Origin: Zopfochytrium polystomum
Lineage: Eukaryota; Chytridiomycota; Chytridiomycetes; Chytridiales; Chytridiaceae
Length of the DNA stretch: 64,000 bases
Reading direction: 5' to 3'
Assembly: GCA_025765615.1 (NCBI GenBank)
Contig: JAIVFJ010000089.1
Span: 186,001 to 250,000, forward strand
How positions within the stretch are numbered: position 1 is the stretch's first letter; every line of letters starts with the position of its first letter. Shown here piece after piece: positions 1 to 9,656 of the stretch. Under the pieces are notes generated by a model. It ran no database searches. It saw only the letters and a list, made by a program, of their open reading frames with translations, and had not been told where the DNA came from. The translations under genes and the position numbers were made by a program.

Positions 1-201
1 TATTGAACTTCAGAGGTAAAAGAAAATGAGTCAAAGTAATGAAAAAGAACAGAGAAGAAAACAACTTCACAGGTAAGAAAAAAAAAGAATCAGAGGTAAG
101 AGAAGAAACAAAGGCCAATGCGGCTCAAATGGTATTCACTGAGAGCAGCTGAGAGAGATTTAATCATATAGTCTGCAGGCTGTTCTCCTCCAGCAATCCA
201 T

Positions 202-723
202 TCAAGCCGTACTACCTTTTGTTCCACGGTTCTCAAATATAATGATACTCGGGTTGCATCTCAGAGTGGAATGGAGAGGATGGTGGGAAGGGAGTGAGGG
301 AACGAGGGCGAAACCAGTGTTCAACCTGTTGTTGGCAGATACCAGGGACAAGGTTGGGATCGTGGGTGATTGAGGGACCTTTGTCAGTAGTATAGCCAAT
401 GTGGTTGATGCTGGAGTTGCTGCATGTGCAGTTGAGGATGTTGTTGAGGCAGTCTTTATCTTGCCAGAAGAGAAAAGGTCATGTCTACATGTGAGAGCTG
501 TGGCAATGTCCTCCATTTTGTGCTTTTCTGCTGCCTGGCGTTGGGCACGGTAGATGGCCTGGTGATGGCAGTTGAGGGCAGGGAGCAAAACATCACGATA
601 GTCAGTTGTGTCAAAGAAGCAGGCTTTGTACTGAGAGTGGATGTGGGACAAGAAGGAGTAAGACTGATCTGCACCCCACTCAGATGGATCAAAGGAATGG
701 AAAGGAAGATTTAGCCAGATCAT
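202..723 (-). CDS. gag-like ORF of a copia element (173 aa)
   Basis: This is an uninterrupted 173-residue ORF starting about 90 nt inside the LTR, the place where gag starts in LTR elements. The N-terminal half has aromatic and charged residues and the C-terminal part is rich in Thr, Ser and Ala. No zinc knuckle is visible. I do not recognise the protein from sequence alone; the gag call comes from position. It ends in a stop at 202, so it is either complete or broken. Confidence 0.35.
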   Translation of the reverse strand: MIWLNLPFHSFDPSEWGADQSYSFLSHIHSQYKACFFDTTDYRDVLLPALNCHHQAIYRAQRQAAEKHKMEDIATALTCRHDLFSSGKIKTASTTSSTAHAATPASTTLAILLTKVPQSPTIPTLSLVSANNRLNTGFALVPSLPSHHPLHSTLRCNPSIIIFENRGTKGSTA

Positions 724-812
724 GCGCAGAGCCTTTGGTGGGTGCCCAAAGTTTCTCTACTTTCCAACGTGCAACGAGAAATGGTTTGGTGCAGCAATGA
801 TAGCTGGCACAC

Positions 813-1222
813 TGTTGAGTAAACAGTCTACTCTGAGTGAGTGAGTGGAAGAAGTGAATGAAGTGGAGATGTGTGTTTGTGGGTGGTCTTCTCCCCAACT
901 TGCAGAGAAAGAGAAATTGGTATGAATAATTGTTTACACAATGAGGATATGCACACTATAATAGTTGCTAGGCAAGTGTGACTGGCACAGGGTAAAAACC
1001 TCTCCTATATTAACTGCTTGAGCAGAGGAGGAGGAAAACTGTTAGCTCCAGGTTTCCGTTCCACTTGATACTTGCAGTATTTGTCAACAGCGCAAGCCAG
1101 CCCGAGTCTGCATTGGCAGTGGCTTGCTCTCCCTTGGGTACTGTTAGAGCAATGACTGACGGTCACAATAGCTTTGGGTCGTCGTGTGCCTCTTGCTGAT
1201 AACCAGTCAGTTCCACCTAACA
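813..1222 (-). repeat. LTR, family A (copy 1, ~410 bp)
   Basis: On the minus strand it begins TGTTAGG and ends CTCAACA, i.e. TG...CA. The same sequence recurs at about 8165-8571 and, truncated, at 31361-31643. A conserved GTGTGCCAGCTATC follows the LTR end here and at 31360, as expected for internal sequence of one family. Confidence 0.65.
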
Positions 1223-2000
1223 CCTGACACCCTCCAGGGGCACCCTTGAAAATAATCAATGGCTGCGCACAATGGGGGGCATTTGAGCTGCAAGTCAACA
1301 CAACCGTAAATCGAAGCTTGGTGCGCCCTGTTGTGCAAATGACCACACTTTTCGATCCCTTCAAAGCCAGATTCCTCTTTGGCACCATGAAAAAGTGCAC
1401 AGGGACCTCATCCATATTCTGGATCTCCTTTTGTTCACCACAGTGAACAAGGAAATCCAAAAAGGATGAAACTTTGGTATCTAAGGATGAAGTTTTATTC
1501 TCGGCAATATCAACAGCCCCTTGCCTATTTGCATTTGGATCTCTACTTCAATGGGAAGGCAGAGTCCAATCAGACGTCAGAATGGGACAGGGAAGAACAG
1601 GAATGTCTTTGGGAAGACTAGCAGTGTGATCAGTGGTACACTGCCTCCAAACCAAATAGTTACGCATCGTGAACCCACGCATCCATCCAGTGGAGACAGT
1701 AAACCTCTTGCTGGACTGAGAGTGATGCAGTGCAAAGTTAGACAACAGTTACAGGAGCAGATCCACCCCAAACCAGTCCATACATGGTGGTGCGAATCAA
1801 AAGAGATGAAACAGGGCAACCATTGTATATCAGTGACATGACCCACTGAATCAAAACAGCCTCTTGTGCTGGATGGGCAGCGCGGGCACAGCAGGTGATC
1901 TCAATTTGCATGCTTTGGTTTTATCTGACCATCTCCTTCAACCCACAGGGCAGTATCTTCGTCTTTGCATTCCCTTCATTGTAATGACAGACTGCATCAG
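1223..2000 (-). pseudogene. pogo/Tigger-like (DDE_1) transposase remnant
   Basis: The minus-strand translation shows two blocks of the CENP-B/pogo transposase family. Near 1745-1580 is the HTH block (FTVSTGWMRGFTMRN, then LPKD). Near 1460-1225 is the start of the DDE domain (NMDEVPV, then CTTGRTKLRFTVVLTC and PLIIFKGAPGG). The reading frame is broken between blocks. The rest of the catalytic domain is cut off at 1222 by the copia LTR. Another fragment of this family, its C-terminal end, lies at 49923-50141. Nothing else is recognisable from about 2000 to the SET gene at 2218. Confidence 0.65.
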
Positions 2001-2217
2001 AGCAGCATCCTTCATCCATGCAGTTACACATGAACGAGGCACTCCCATCTCAGGGGCAGCCTTGTTACATCCTGGCGAGCACAGTTTGGAGAGATCAAAT
2101 AGGTGGAGGAGGTGACAAGTCAGATTTTTTTCCCCCTCTTATTGATCATTGTGGTACTTGCTCCTTTTTTCTCTTTAATTTTTTTTGTGCTCGTCGCTCA
2201 CGGTTTTTTCTGGTGGA

Positions 2218-4404
2218 ATGGGCGGAAAACAGTCGCCCACACATACGAAAGTCAGACAGGCCGTCTCGGTCCTATCCCACCAACGCCGTGCATGCGGTGA
2301 CGGAGTCGACCTGGGCGCGGATAGTGCCCGTCACAGAGCGGCTGCCGCCGAACGTGTTGCGGCCCTGGTTGCCTGGCTGAAGGGCGAAAGTATCAGCTGG
2401 GACGAGGAGGCCATCTCCGTCAACTGCGATCCCATCTGCCTTTCTGCCCAGCTCCATTCAGTGGCAACACAACCCGCCCCCGCCTTCGTCGCGACAAGTC
2501 CCCCGTCTTCCTCACCGCCCCCTTTAAGTCTCTCTGGCGACGGCCACTCGTATGCATTCTCGATCACGGCCAAGGATGAGGTTCCAGTCGGACGAGCCCT
2601 CGTCACCATCCCGAAAACAGCTGTGCTCTCAATTAAGACTACTTGCGTCGCTGACCTGATCGAGGCAGCGGAGCTTGGTGGCTCCCTCGGTCTTGCCGTG
2701 GCTGTCATGTGCGAAATAGAGCGGGGCCCGTCATCACCATGGTTTGGTTATCTTCAATCACTTCCCTCTCATTCGATGGTCCCCTTGTTTTGGACGCCCA
2801 CGGAGCGAGCCCTTTTAGAGGGAACTGAACTTCACAACTATGTTGAAGACTACGGCGCCGCTCTGGACGACGATTTCGAGACTCTGGTTCTCCCTGTGGT
2901 AGAAGCGAACCCTGCCTTATTTCCCCCGGAGACTGCTACCCCAGATGCTCGCAAGTTGATCTGGAAGAATCGCTTTTTGCGTGCAACATCGCTTGTGTCA
3001 TCCCGAGCGTTCGAGGTCGACAGCTATCATGGAACAGCGATGGTGCCATTTGCCGACCTTTTCAACCACCGTTCCGGTGCAGAACACGTCCACATCGAGT
3101 CGGAAGGCGACGTGTGTCCCTTTTGCGGCTCGTGTGCTGGTTGCAGTTGTCTTAATGACAACGAGGACGAATGTCATATCAATGGGGAAGGATTCGACCA
3201 CAATCACAATCACGATCAAAGCCACAACGACAATCATGATAATTTCCATCAGTCACCAAAACCGCCATCGCTGCCTCCTATCACGAGCTCTCACGAAGAG
3301 TTGGCGAAGTACTCCATTAAGGCGCTCAAGGCAATCCTTCAAGAGCGCAATGTAGACGCATCGGGGTGCTTCGAGAAGGCAGATTTGGTGAACCGCATCA
3401 TTGAGCAATGCGGACCGAGCAACACGACGGAGGAGGAAGACTGTCCCAGCCTCTTTGACGAGCGGTTAGAGATCGTCAATCGCATCCTTGCAGACTCAGA
3501 TGATGAAGGCGAAGAGGTTGAAGACAGTCTTGAAATGCGAGTCGTTCTTGAAATCAAAGCTGGAGACGAAGTGTTTAACACTTACGGCGACCATACAAAC
3601 GCTAGTTTACTTTCGCGGTACGGGTTTGTTGAAGCCGACAATCCTTTTGACGTCGTGTGCATCCACCGCGACGTGCTCGTGTCTCTGCTGGTGGACGATA
3701 TCCCCGCTAAGCGCCTGTCGGACCGAATTGAGTTCTGGAACTGTCGTGGCCGCAAGTTGGTAAATAGTGTACTTCAGGAGAATGAAGAAGAGGAGGCGGC
3801 AGAGGGGAGCGACGTTGGCGACGGGGAAGAGAATACGAGTAATGACGGCACCCAGTCCAGTTCAGACGAATGGGACGACATCACAGACGACAGTGGCAGC
3901 GAAAACAATGACGAGGACGACGAGGATTCCGGTTTGGCGGAAGACAACCTGAAGTTTAACATTGACCATGAGGGCAAGGCATCGGCACACCTACTCGTCT
4001 TTCTCCACGTTTTGCACGCAGAGAGCAAGGCATTCACGGCTCTGACGACTGATGAGTCAGTACTTCTTCGGTACATCCGCCACCTAATTGCAGCGCAAGG
4101 GGAATCGTGGGTAACAGAGCCCATGGGCGGCTCTGGTGACCAAGTGTTCCGTCAAGCGTCCCAAACCAAAAAGCAGACAGGCACCGGCCTAATGAAGACT
4201 AGATTGAACGCCTCACCAAGCCCGATCGGAAAGTCCGTTTGTGCAACGCTTAGCAAGGCGATTGATGCCCGGTTGGCGCGACTGCCGTCGCTCGGCCGCG
4301 AGTCGAAGAGTCTGCCACCGACGCCGGCGAAGTGGGCGTTGATGCTCAGGGAGGAAGAGACGAAAATTTTGAAGAAGGCGAAGAAGCGGTACTTTCTTAA
4401 GTGA
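2218..4404 (+). CDS. SET-domain protein lysine methyltransferase (SETD6/RKM-like), intronless, 728 aa
   Basis: Likely a SAM-dependent lysine methyltransferase of the Rubisco-LSMT/SETD6/RKM group, which methylates non-histone or ribosomal targets. The N-terminal SET half contains GRALVTIPK and then PWFGYLQSLP. The conserved cofactor-site motif DLFNH follows around residue 280. The SET C-terminal motif (NTYGDHTNASLLSRYGF) appears about residue 460. Between these is a large insertion: a Cys cluster (CPFCGSCAGCSC), a His/Asn/Asp-rich stretch, and a SAP-like helix pair (SIKALKAILQERNV). Near residue 540 there is a long acidic Glu/Asp/Ser region, and the C-terminus is Lys-rich. I chose the ATG at 2218; the frame is open further upstream but without an earlier ATG. 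The gene is isolated between transposon remnants. Confidence 0.8.
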   Translation: MGGKQSPTHTKVRQAVSVLSHQRRACGDGVDLGADSARHRAAAAERVAALVAWLKGESISWDEEAISVNCDPICLSAQLHSVATQPAPAFVATSPPSSSPPPLSLSGDGHSYAFSITAKDEVPVGRALVTIPKTAVLSIKTTCVADLIEAAELGGSLGLAVAVMCEIERGPSSPWFGYLQSLPSHSMVPLFWTPTERALLEGTELHNYVEDYGAALDDDFETLVLPVVEANPALFPPETATPDARKLIWKNRFLRATSLVSSRAFEVDSYHGTAMVPFADLFNHRSGAEHVHIESEGDVCPFCGSCAGCSCLNDNEDECHINGEGFDHNHNHDQSHNDNHDNFHQSPKPPSLPPITSSHEELAKYSIKALKAILQERNVDASGCFEKADLVNRIIEQCGPSNTTEEEDCPSLFDERLEIVNRILADSDDEGEEVEDSLEMRVVLEIKAGDEVFNTYGDHTNASLLSRYGFVEADNPFDVVCIHRDVLVSLLVDDIPAKRLSDRIEFWNCRGRKLVNSVLQENEEEEAAEGSDVGDGEENTSNDGTQSSSDEWDDITDDSGSENNDEDDEDSGLAEDNLKFNIDHEGKASAHLLVFLHVLHAESKAFTALTTDESVLLRYIRHLIAAQGESWVTEPMGGSGDQVFRQASQTKKQTGTGLMKTRLNASPSPIGKSVCATLSKAIDARLARLPSLGRESKSLPPTPAKWALMLREEETKILKKAKKRYFLK

Positions 4405-4728
4405 CTATGATGCCTTTGTTGAGGGAAGCGTGAAATATCTAGAGTGCTTCAATTTTACAGGCCTCACTGTACCTTGCGTTTGCAGACTTTGTCTGGCGAT
4501 GGACCATTGTGTTTTTTATTCTATTAAACTGTGTGTGCAGCGATATTCCGTTGCAAGCACCGGCACATAAGGGTTACCTGCATGTTGGGTTGGAAGTACT
4601 CTTTCAGATTGTAGAATAGCACAAGTGGATTCGGCATGATCATTCAACGGGCCATTGTGAAAAGCCATTATTGTCCTTTCCGTCGAGAATCGGGCCCAAA
4701 AGCAACGTGAGACCGTTTCACGCAAGTT

Positions 4729-5649
4729 CACAGCACATCAAGTGGAGTGGATCATCCAGTTCTTCAATGAAAACCCTTTGTCCTTCCTGGATGAAGCAAA
4801 GCCATCTTTTAAAAGTTTTTGGGGTCGGGATATTAGCATAACTAGCATCTGGCGTATCATCCACGAAGCTGGATTGACCTGGAAGGTTTATCCCCATCAT
4901 TGTAAAACACAGACCTAAGAAGTCAATCTTCCAGGCTGCAGAACGTCAGTCTCTCAAAATCCAAGAGGACGATATTTTTCGATTTGTTCTGGAGCTAAAC
5001 TCGTTGGATTGGACCCCCTCGAATCTGTTATTCCTTGATGAGGTTGGCTTCTCAAACGGTGATCTTGTTCGAAAGAGTTGCAGGGACAGAGACTTTGTAT
5101 ACGAGGCGAATACAGTCGTCTTGCACAAGTTTCCCTCCTTTGCTTTCTTGACCTCAATGGCATAGTGGAGGTGGTTCAAACAGAAGGAACCTTACCCGCT
5201 CACTGTTTTTTGAAGGTTGTTGACGCCTGGCTTCATCTGGTAAGAGAATAATGCCTGCTACCAATCTTACGTTTTGTTCAGGAAAGATCTCAGCTTATCC
5301 TGGACCACGATCAATTTGGATTCTTGACGGTGCCCGAATTCACTGCAATGCTGCTGTTGTCATGTACTTACGGGCTGTGGGAATAGTGCCTATATTCCTG
5401 CTGGCGTATTGCCCTTTCTTTAATCTGATTGAAGTGAACTTCTGGTTAATGAAAAGACATGTCAAATGGAACTACCCTGATGGATCAATGACAGCTCGTG
5501 CTTTTTCTTATTTTGTTACCGAGACAGTCAATGCTTTCAGATCATATAACGCTCGTGAAATCTTCAAAAGCTGTGGTTACTGTGGCACTCGCGCCTTCAA
5601 CGTGGGTGCTGCCTATAGCAGCGATGTTTCTCAAATGGGGTTTGAATAA
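4729..5649 (+). pseudogene. Tc1/mariner-like (DDE_3) transposase, degenerate
   Basis: Plus-strand blocks match the Tc1/mariner superfamily in order. There is an N-terminal helix-turn-helix part (WRIIHEAGLTWKV near 4855), then the first catalytic Asp block (LLFLDEVGFSNGDLVRK near 5030). The second block (SIWILDGARIHCNAA near 5310) is followed by a Pro/Phe-rich segment containing FNLIEVNFWLMKRH. The last piece is an open 132-codon ORF (5251-5649). Stops and frame changes between 4910 and 5250 show decay. A possible intron (gtaaga to ttcag) lies near 5240-5280. Bases 4405-4728 contain no gene apart from the start of this element. Confidence 0.65.
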
Positions 5650-5693
5650 ACGTTTTTCTTTTATTTGTATTTCAGCTTCTTTGCCTCTCGTTT

Positions 5694-6260
5694 AATGGTC
5701 GATGTCTGGCATGTCCTGCTGATGAACCCTCTCGGCTGCACTTCTTGCAGTGGCAGACTCCCATGGCTGGACCATGGTCTCAAACGCCAGTGCAATTCTC
5801 TTTTGCGTTGCTAGAGTATCTTCATGGGCCCTAATGCGCACCTCCAGCATCTGGGCATCTGCTCAAAGTCTTGGCAGCTAAGGTTGAAGGCAGTTTTTTT
5901 TTGAGTAAGTGGTCATTGGCTTTAGCATGCATAACACTACCTCTTCCTCCCACGTTTGAATGAAATCCAGCAGAAGGGCCATGGAACGCCTGATTTGAGC
6001 CAAATCCTCCTCTGACAAGCTCTGTCGCCCAAAGAACTTAAGCACATCTGGTGGTGGTGGTTGCTCAATTGCCTCTGAGCGATCGGTCTCTTACATTGAG
6101 AGTATTATAACAGCTCAGAGTCTCCAGCACACTTCCATTGCCTCCAGTGTTGGGTGCTGTTGCTGAAGTTGCTCCACCATCGAGATTATAGCTTGCTCAA
6201 CCCGAGCGCCCCCTCAATTGACCCTCTGCTGCAGCAAAATGCTGCTGCATATCATTTTCC
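5694..6260 (-). pseudogene. degenerate second ORF convergent to the Tc1-like transposase
   Basis: The minus strand keeps a coherent, stop-interrupted coding stretch just downstream of the transposase and pointing at it. Recognisable pieces include RRSMALLLDFIQTWEEE (about 5970-6000) and RIALAFETMVQPW (about 5760-5800). The stop near 5694 lies only 45 bp from the transposase stop. I do not recognise the protein; it may be an accessory ORF of the same element or a separate fragment. Confidence 0.35.
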
Positions 6261-8164
6261 AATCTGCTGCTGTCTGAATTTTGTTTCCATAGCGACAGAT
6301 TATTAGAGTCAGAGGAGTGTATGGAGCTGCTCGCTCGGACCCAAGCCAACAAAGAAGAGAGAGGAGGAGTGAGTCACCAAACAATGGGGCTGAGCCATCA
6401 AACAAGGAAGACAGCTCAGAAAATCATGGAGCATTTTGGCATCAGCTGCCAAGAAAGATGGAGGAGATGGAGAGAGCTGGTTGGTGCAAAGAGGAAGACA
6501 GTCACTCACAAAAGAAAAGAGACACACACAGAGACAATAAACAAACAAATAAATAAAAGATAAAACAGTAAAAACAGGAAAAACAGGATAAACTACTAAT
6601 TGAAAAAATAAGTAAAAATCATCAATAAAGAAAGGAGAAAAAACCCTATGATCTCATACCCTTTCATGAGGCCTTTCATCATGGTAGCTTATGTAGCAGC
6701 TCTGTGTTAGCTCTGTGTACACCTGACTGAAGCACATCATCCTAATCCATTTCCAAAAGTGAGGGGGCAAGGCTTAGTCATTGTGCAGAACTTAGCATTT
6801 CTGCATCATTCAGTCAGTGACTGCCAGCATGTCTCGAACTTAGCACCCTTCCCATTGAAGGGAGCGCTCTACACCACTGAGCTAGAGGGCCTCTGGCCAA
6901 TAGTGCAGAGCAGCCTGAGCCATTCGGCCTGCAACTTAGTGCGTAATAATAACATGAATAATATACATGGCTGCGGCTAAGAGACAGTCCAAATCTCAGT
7001 GGTTCAGCTTGCAGGGACAATAATAACCCATGAAAATAATAAGAAATGGGGTCCAGCCGTGTTACGTCACTTTTGTGAAACGTTGTTTGGTCAAGTCAAA
7101 TTGATAATCCTCACAAGTTATCAGTTAAAAAAGCGGGGTATACTCTTTTTATTTGAGGTCGCAGGCTCAACAGCCTGTCGTCCTCACAAACTGTCAGTCC
7201 GACAGAGGCGCGCTGTGTCCCAGAAGTGCTGGCGCAATCCCTGGTGCACCCAGCAGCAGCGGCAGGTGGTACACTGCTGCTGCTGGCGTGAACGAGCCCA
7301 TGGGCGGCGGGGTAAGACATGTCAGTCATCTGGTCACGTGTCAATATGAAACGGTTGTGTGCAGATTCGATTGTGCAGATTTTTGTGTGCAAATCCGAAA
7401 AAGGCCTTCTGTTCGGTTTTGAACAGTACCACAATACTGTCAAGACCATTTCTCGCTGAGAAAAGCCACCTTGAGTCTGGGCATCTTGCACTCAAGATCC
7501 CAGACTTGAACCTGCTGGGACAAAGGAGGGAGTATTGCGAAGTTAATCAGGTAGGGAGGCCTTTGGAACATTTTTTTGCTTTGTGGTTACATCGTTTGCC
7601 TCCACTAAACCAAAGATGTGAGAACTTACGATAGTTTCTATTGGCACTTTCCGTCTTCAACCTTGCTTATTAGGCTACTTGGGAATTTCAGCGTTGAAAA
7701 GGTTTCCAACCTCACTTTGAAAAACCTACAATGGTGAAGTTTGAAAACACAAATCCACTCTACTCCCATTCATTAAGTGCTGGACCTAGCCCCCACTTGT
7801 CTTTTCGATGTTTCTTTCGAAACCTTTCCTGCGCAAGAAGATGCCGTTGACGCTGAGTCCTGCTACTGCTGCGGGCTGCAGCTATCCAATGGCAGCGTCT
7901 TCAAGTTTGCTGTGAGCCTCCATGGTGATGGCAGCTGCGGCGGCTGCGGCAGTAGTAGGGGCGAAGGAGGCAGTGGGCGGTGGGGGCAGCTGTTGCGGCC
8001 TGTTGGCCTCTTTGCTGGATAATTGGAGCGGGGTTAGATGCAGCACCTAATGAACGGGGGCCAGGAATAATGAAATCCTAAAAAAATAAATGAAAAGAAA
8101 ACAGAAGTAATGAGAAATAACTAGGGAGGATCAGTGGTCATCAATGCGGTTGCAACAGCACAAG
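6261..8164. other. non-coding, repeat-derived stretch
   Basis: No ORF here shows a recognisable family or sustained conservation. It contains A-rich DNA (6540-6650), a tRNA-like segment (6826-6890) and several short overlapping ORFs in all frames that look like chance. Nothing else can be supported. Confidence 0.5.
6826..6890 (-). repeat. tRNA-like segment (SINE head or tRNA pseudogene)
   Basis: The minus strand reads GCCCTCTAGCTCAGTGGTGT, an excellent RNA polymerase III A box, then a possible anticodon stem CCCTT/AAGGG. A B-box-like GTTCGAGAC follows at 6839-6831. The T arm does not pair and no 3' acceptor strand complementary to GCCCTCT is present. It is therefore not a functional tRNA; a tRNA-derived SINE head is the best reading. 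Confidence 0.4.
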
Positions 8165-8571
8165 CTGTAAACAGTCTTCTCTGAATGAGTGAGTGGAAGG
8201 AGTGAATGAAGTGGAGATGTGTGTTTGTGGGTGGTCCTTCTCCCCAACTTGGAGAGAAAGAGAAAAACTCTGATATGAATTATTGATACATAATGATGAT
8301 ATACACACTCTAATAGTTGCTAGGCAAGCGTGACCAACACAGGGTAAAAACCTCTCCTTTATTATCTGCTTGAGCAGAGGAGGAGGAAAACTGTTAACAT
8401 TGGGTTTCCACTTAATACTCAGGGTATTTGTCAACAGCGCAAGCCAGCACCCAGGTCTGCATTGGTGGTGGCTTGCTCTCCTATGGGCATTGTGAGAACA
8501 ATAACTGACAGTCACATAGGTTCAAGTCCATCTTGTGCCTCTTGCTGCTAACTAGTCAGTTCTGCCTAACA
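8165..8571 (-). repeat. LTR, family A (copy 2, solo)
   Basis: Closely similar to the LTR at 813-1222, starting TGTTAGG at 8571 on the minus strand. No matching internal sequence sits next to it; a hAT fragment abuts its 5' side at 8577. A solo LTR inserted in hAT sequence is the simplest reading. Its 3' terminus (about 8165) diverges from copy 1 over the last bases. Confidence 0.6.
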
Positions 8572-8576
8572 ATTGT

Positions 8577-8893
8577 GAGTGTGGAAAACCATCAAGGTTC
8601 GCTTCCCTAGTCAGAGGTCAGTCTTCTTTTGCAGTGCTGCTGCTTTTTTGAGGTTTCCAAGCTTAGACATGAGGCCGATGACCTTTGAAAGAAGCCTTTT
8701 GTATGGAATGAGGTTCTTCACTGCGAGGTTGAGGCAATGGCTTGCGCAACCAATGAGGGGAACTCCAATGTGCACTGCCATTGCCTTGTTGTTGTTGCAG
8801 TTGTCTCCGACAAGAAAGAGAATGCTATCGAGAGCTTGTCCATAAGTGGCAAGAGACTCCTCAAGGAATAGAGCATGACCTTCTGCGCTCATG
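8577..8893 (-). pseudogene. hAT-family transposase fragment
   Basis: The minus-strand translation contains the hAT catalytic-core signature: FLVGDNCNNNKAMAVHIGVP followed by LIGCASHCLNLAVKN. This matches the family pattern D-N-x-x-N...GCxxHxLNLAV. The fragment is bounded by a copia LTR on one side and by copia pol sequence on the other (junction near 8893). It ends in stops after KKTDL. It may belong to the same hAT family as the split gene at 19721-24379. Confidence 0.7.
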
Positions 8894-9656
8894 TGCGAGC
8901 ATGTGTGAGAGGGTTGAGAACTAGTGTGATTGCAGATTGATTGTACTTGAGGATTGGTCGTGGCTGCTGTGTGGGGAGTTGCAACTCTGATAATACAGGT
9001 AGGAGCCATTGTGCTTCTTCGAAGGCTTCAGAAAGTGAGTAGTATTCTGCTTCTGTGGAGGATAGCAATACACGATGTTGTTTGCGTGAGACCCAAGAGA
9101 TGGCAGTGCCTACGAGGAAAAAGACCTATACAGTGTGCGATAGGCAGTCTCCAGGTTCGCCCCCATAGGATGCATCAGCGAATGCAGCTGGTTCAAGGGT
9201 GTTGTTTGCAAAGAGCCGAAGCAGGTTGTGGCTTCGCCTGTAGAATAATCTGTAGTCCCAGGTGCCTTGGAGGTAACGAAGCAGGTGGCAGAGTGCATTG
9301 TGATGGCACTGGCGTGGCTTCAGTTGGAACTGGGAAAGCACATTTGTTGCAAATGCGATATCTGGTCGAATTTGTGTTGTGAGATATTGAATTTTCACGA
9401 GTGTGGATTGATACCAGCTTGAGTCGCCCTCGCTGAGTTTGATTGAAGTTTCATGATGCATAAAGGTGATAGACATTGAAGTTGATCCGATATTTAGGTC
9501 ATCCCACATTTTCTCTTCAGTGAGGATTGTCCTGGTGTATTCTTCTAGGCCCATCCAAATGCCTTTGGCATTGTGCTTGAGGTGGATGTGAATTACTTGG
9601 CTGAGAGTGGTTTCCTTGAGAGACATCAGCAGCAAAAAGCATCCTCAATTTTTGCA
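8893..9656 (-). pseudogene. Ty1/copia pol fragment (RT end and RNase H)
   Basis: The minus strand encodes the end of copia reverse transcriptase (IRPDIAFATNVLSQF). It is followed by the linker (LLRYLQGTWDY) and by RNase H (AFADASYGG; then LLSSTEAEYYSLSEA after a frame change near 9126; then NQSAITLVLNPLTHAR). It is cut at 8893 where hAT sequence begins and at about 9657 where a LINE-like tail begins. Gag, protease and integrase are absent. Confidence 0.7.

Larger units (their letters stand above)
1..1222 (-). mobile_element. Ty1/copia-type LTR element, 5' part, runs off the left edge
   Basis: Read on the minus strand, the segment holds a 5' LTR (1222 down to 813), an ~89-nt leader and a gag-like ORF (723 to 202), then continues beyond base 1. 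The LTR matches two other copies in this window (about 8165-8571 and 31361-31643). The copia assignment rests on the TG...CA LTR with an ORF just downstream; no pol domain of this copy is visible. Bases 1-200 are A-rich with no recognisable gene. The insertion abuts a pogo-like transposase fragment at 1223. Confidence 0.55.
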
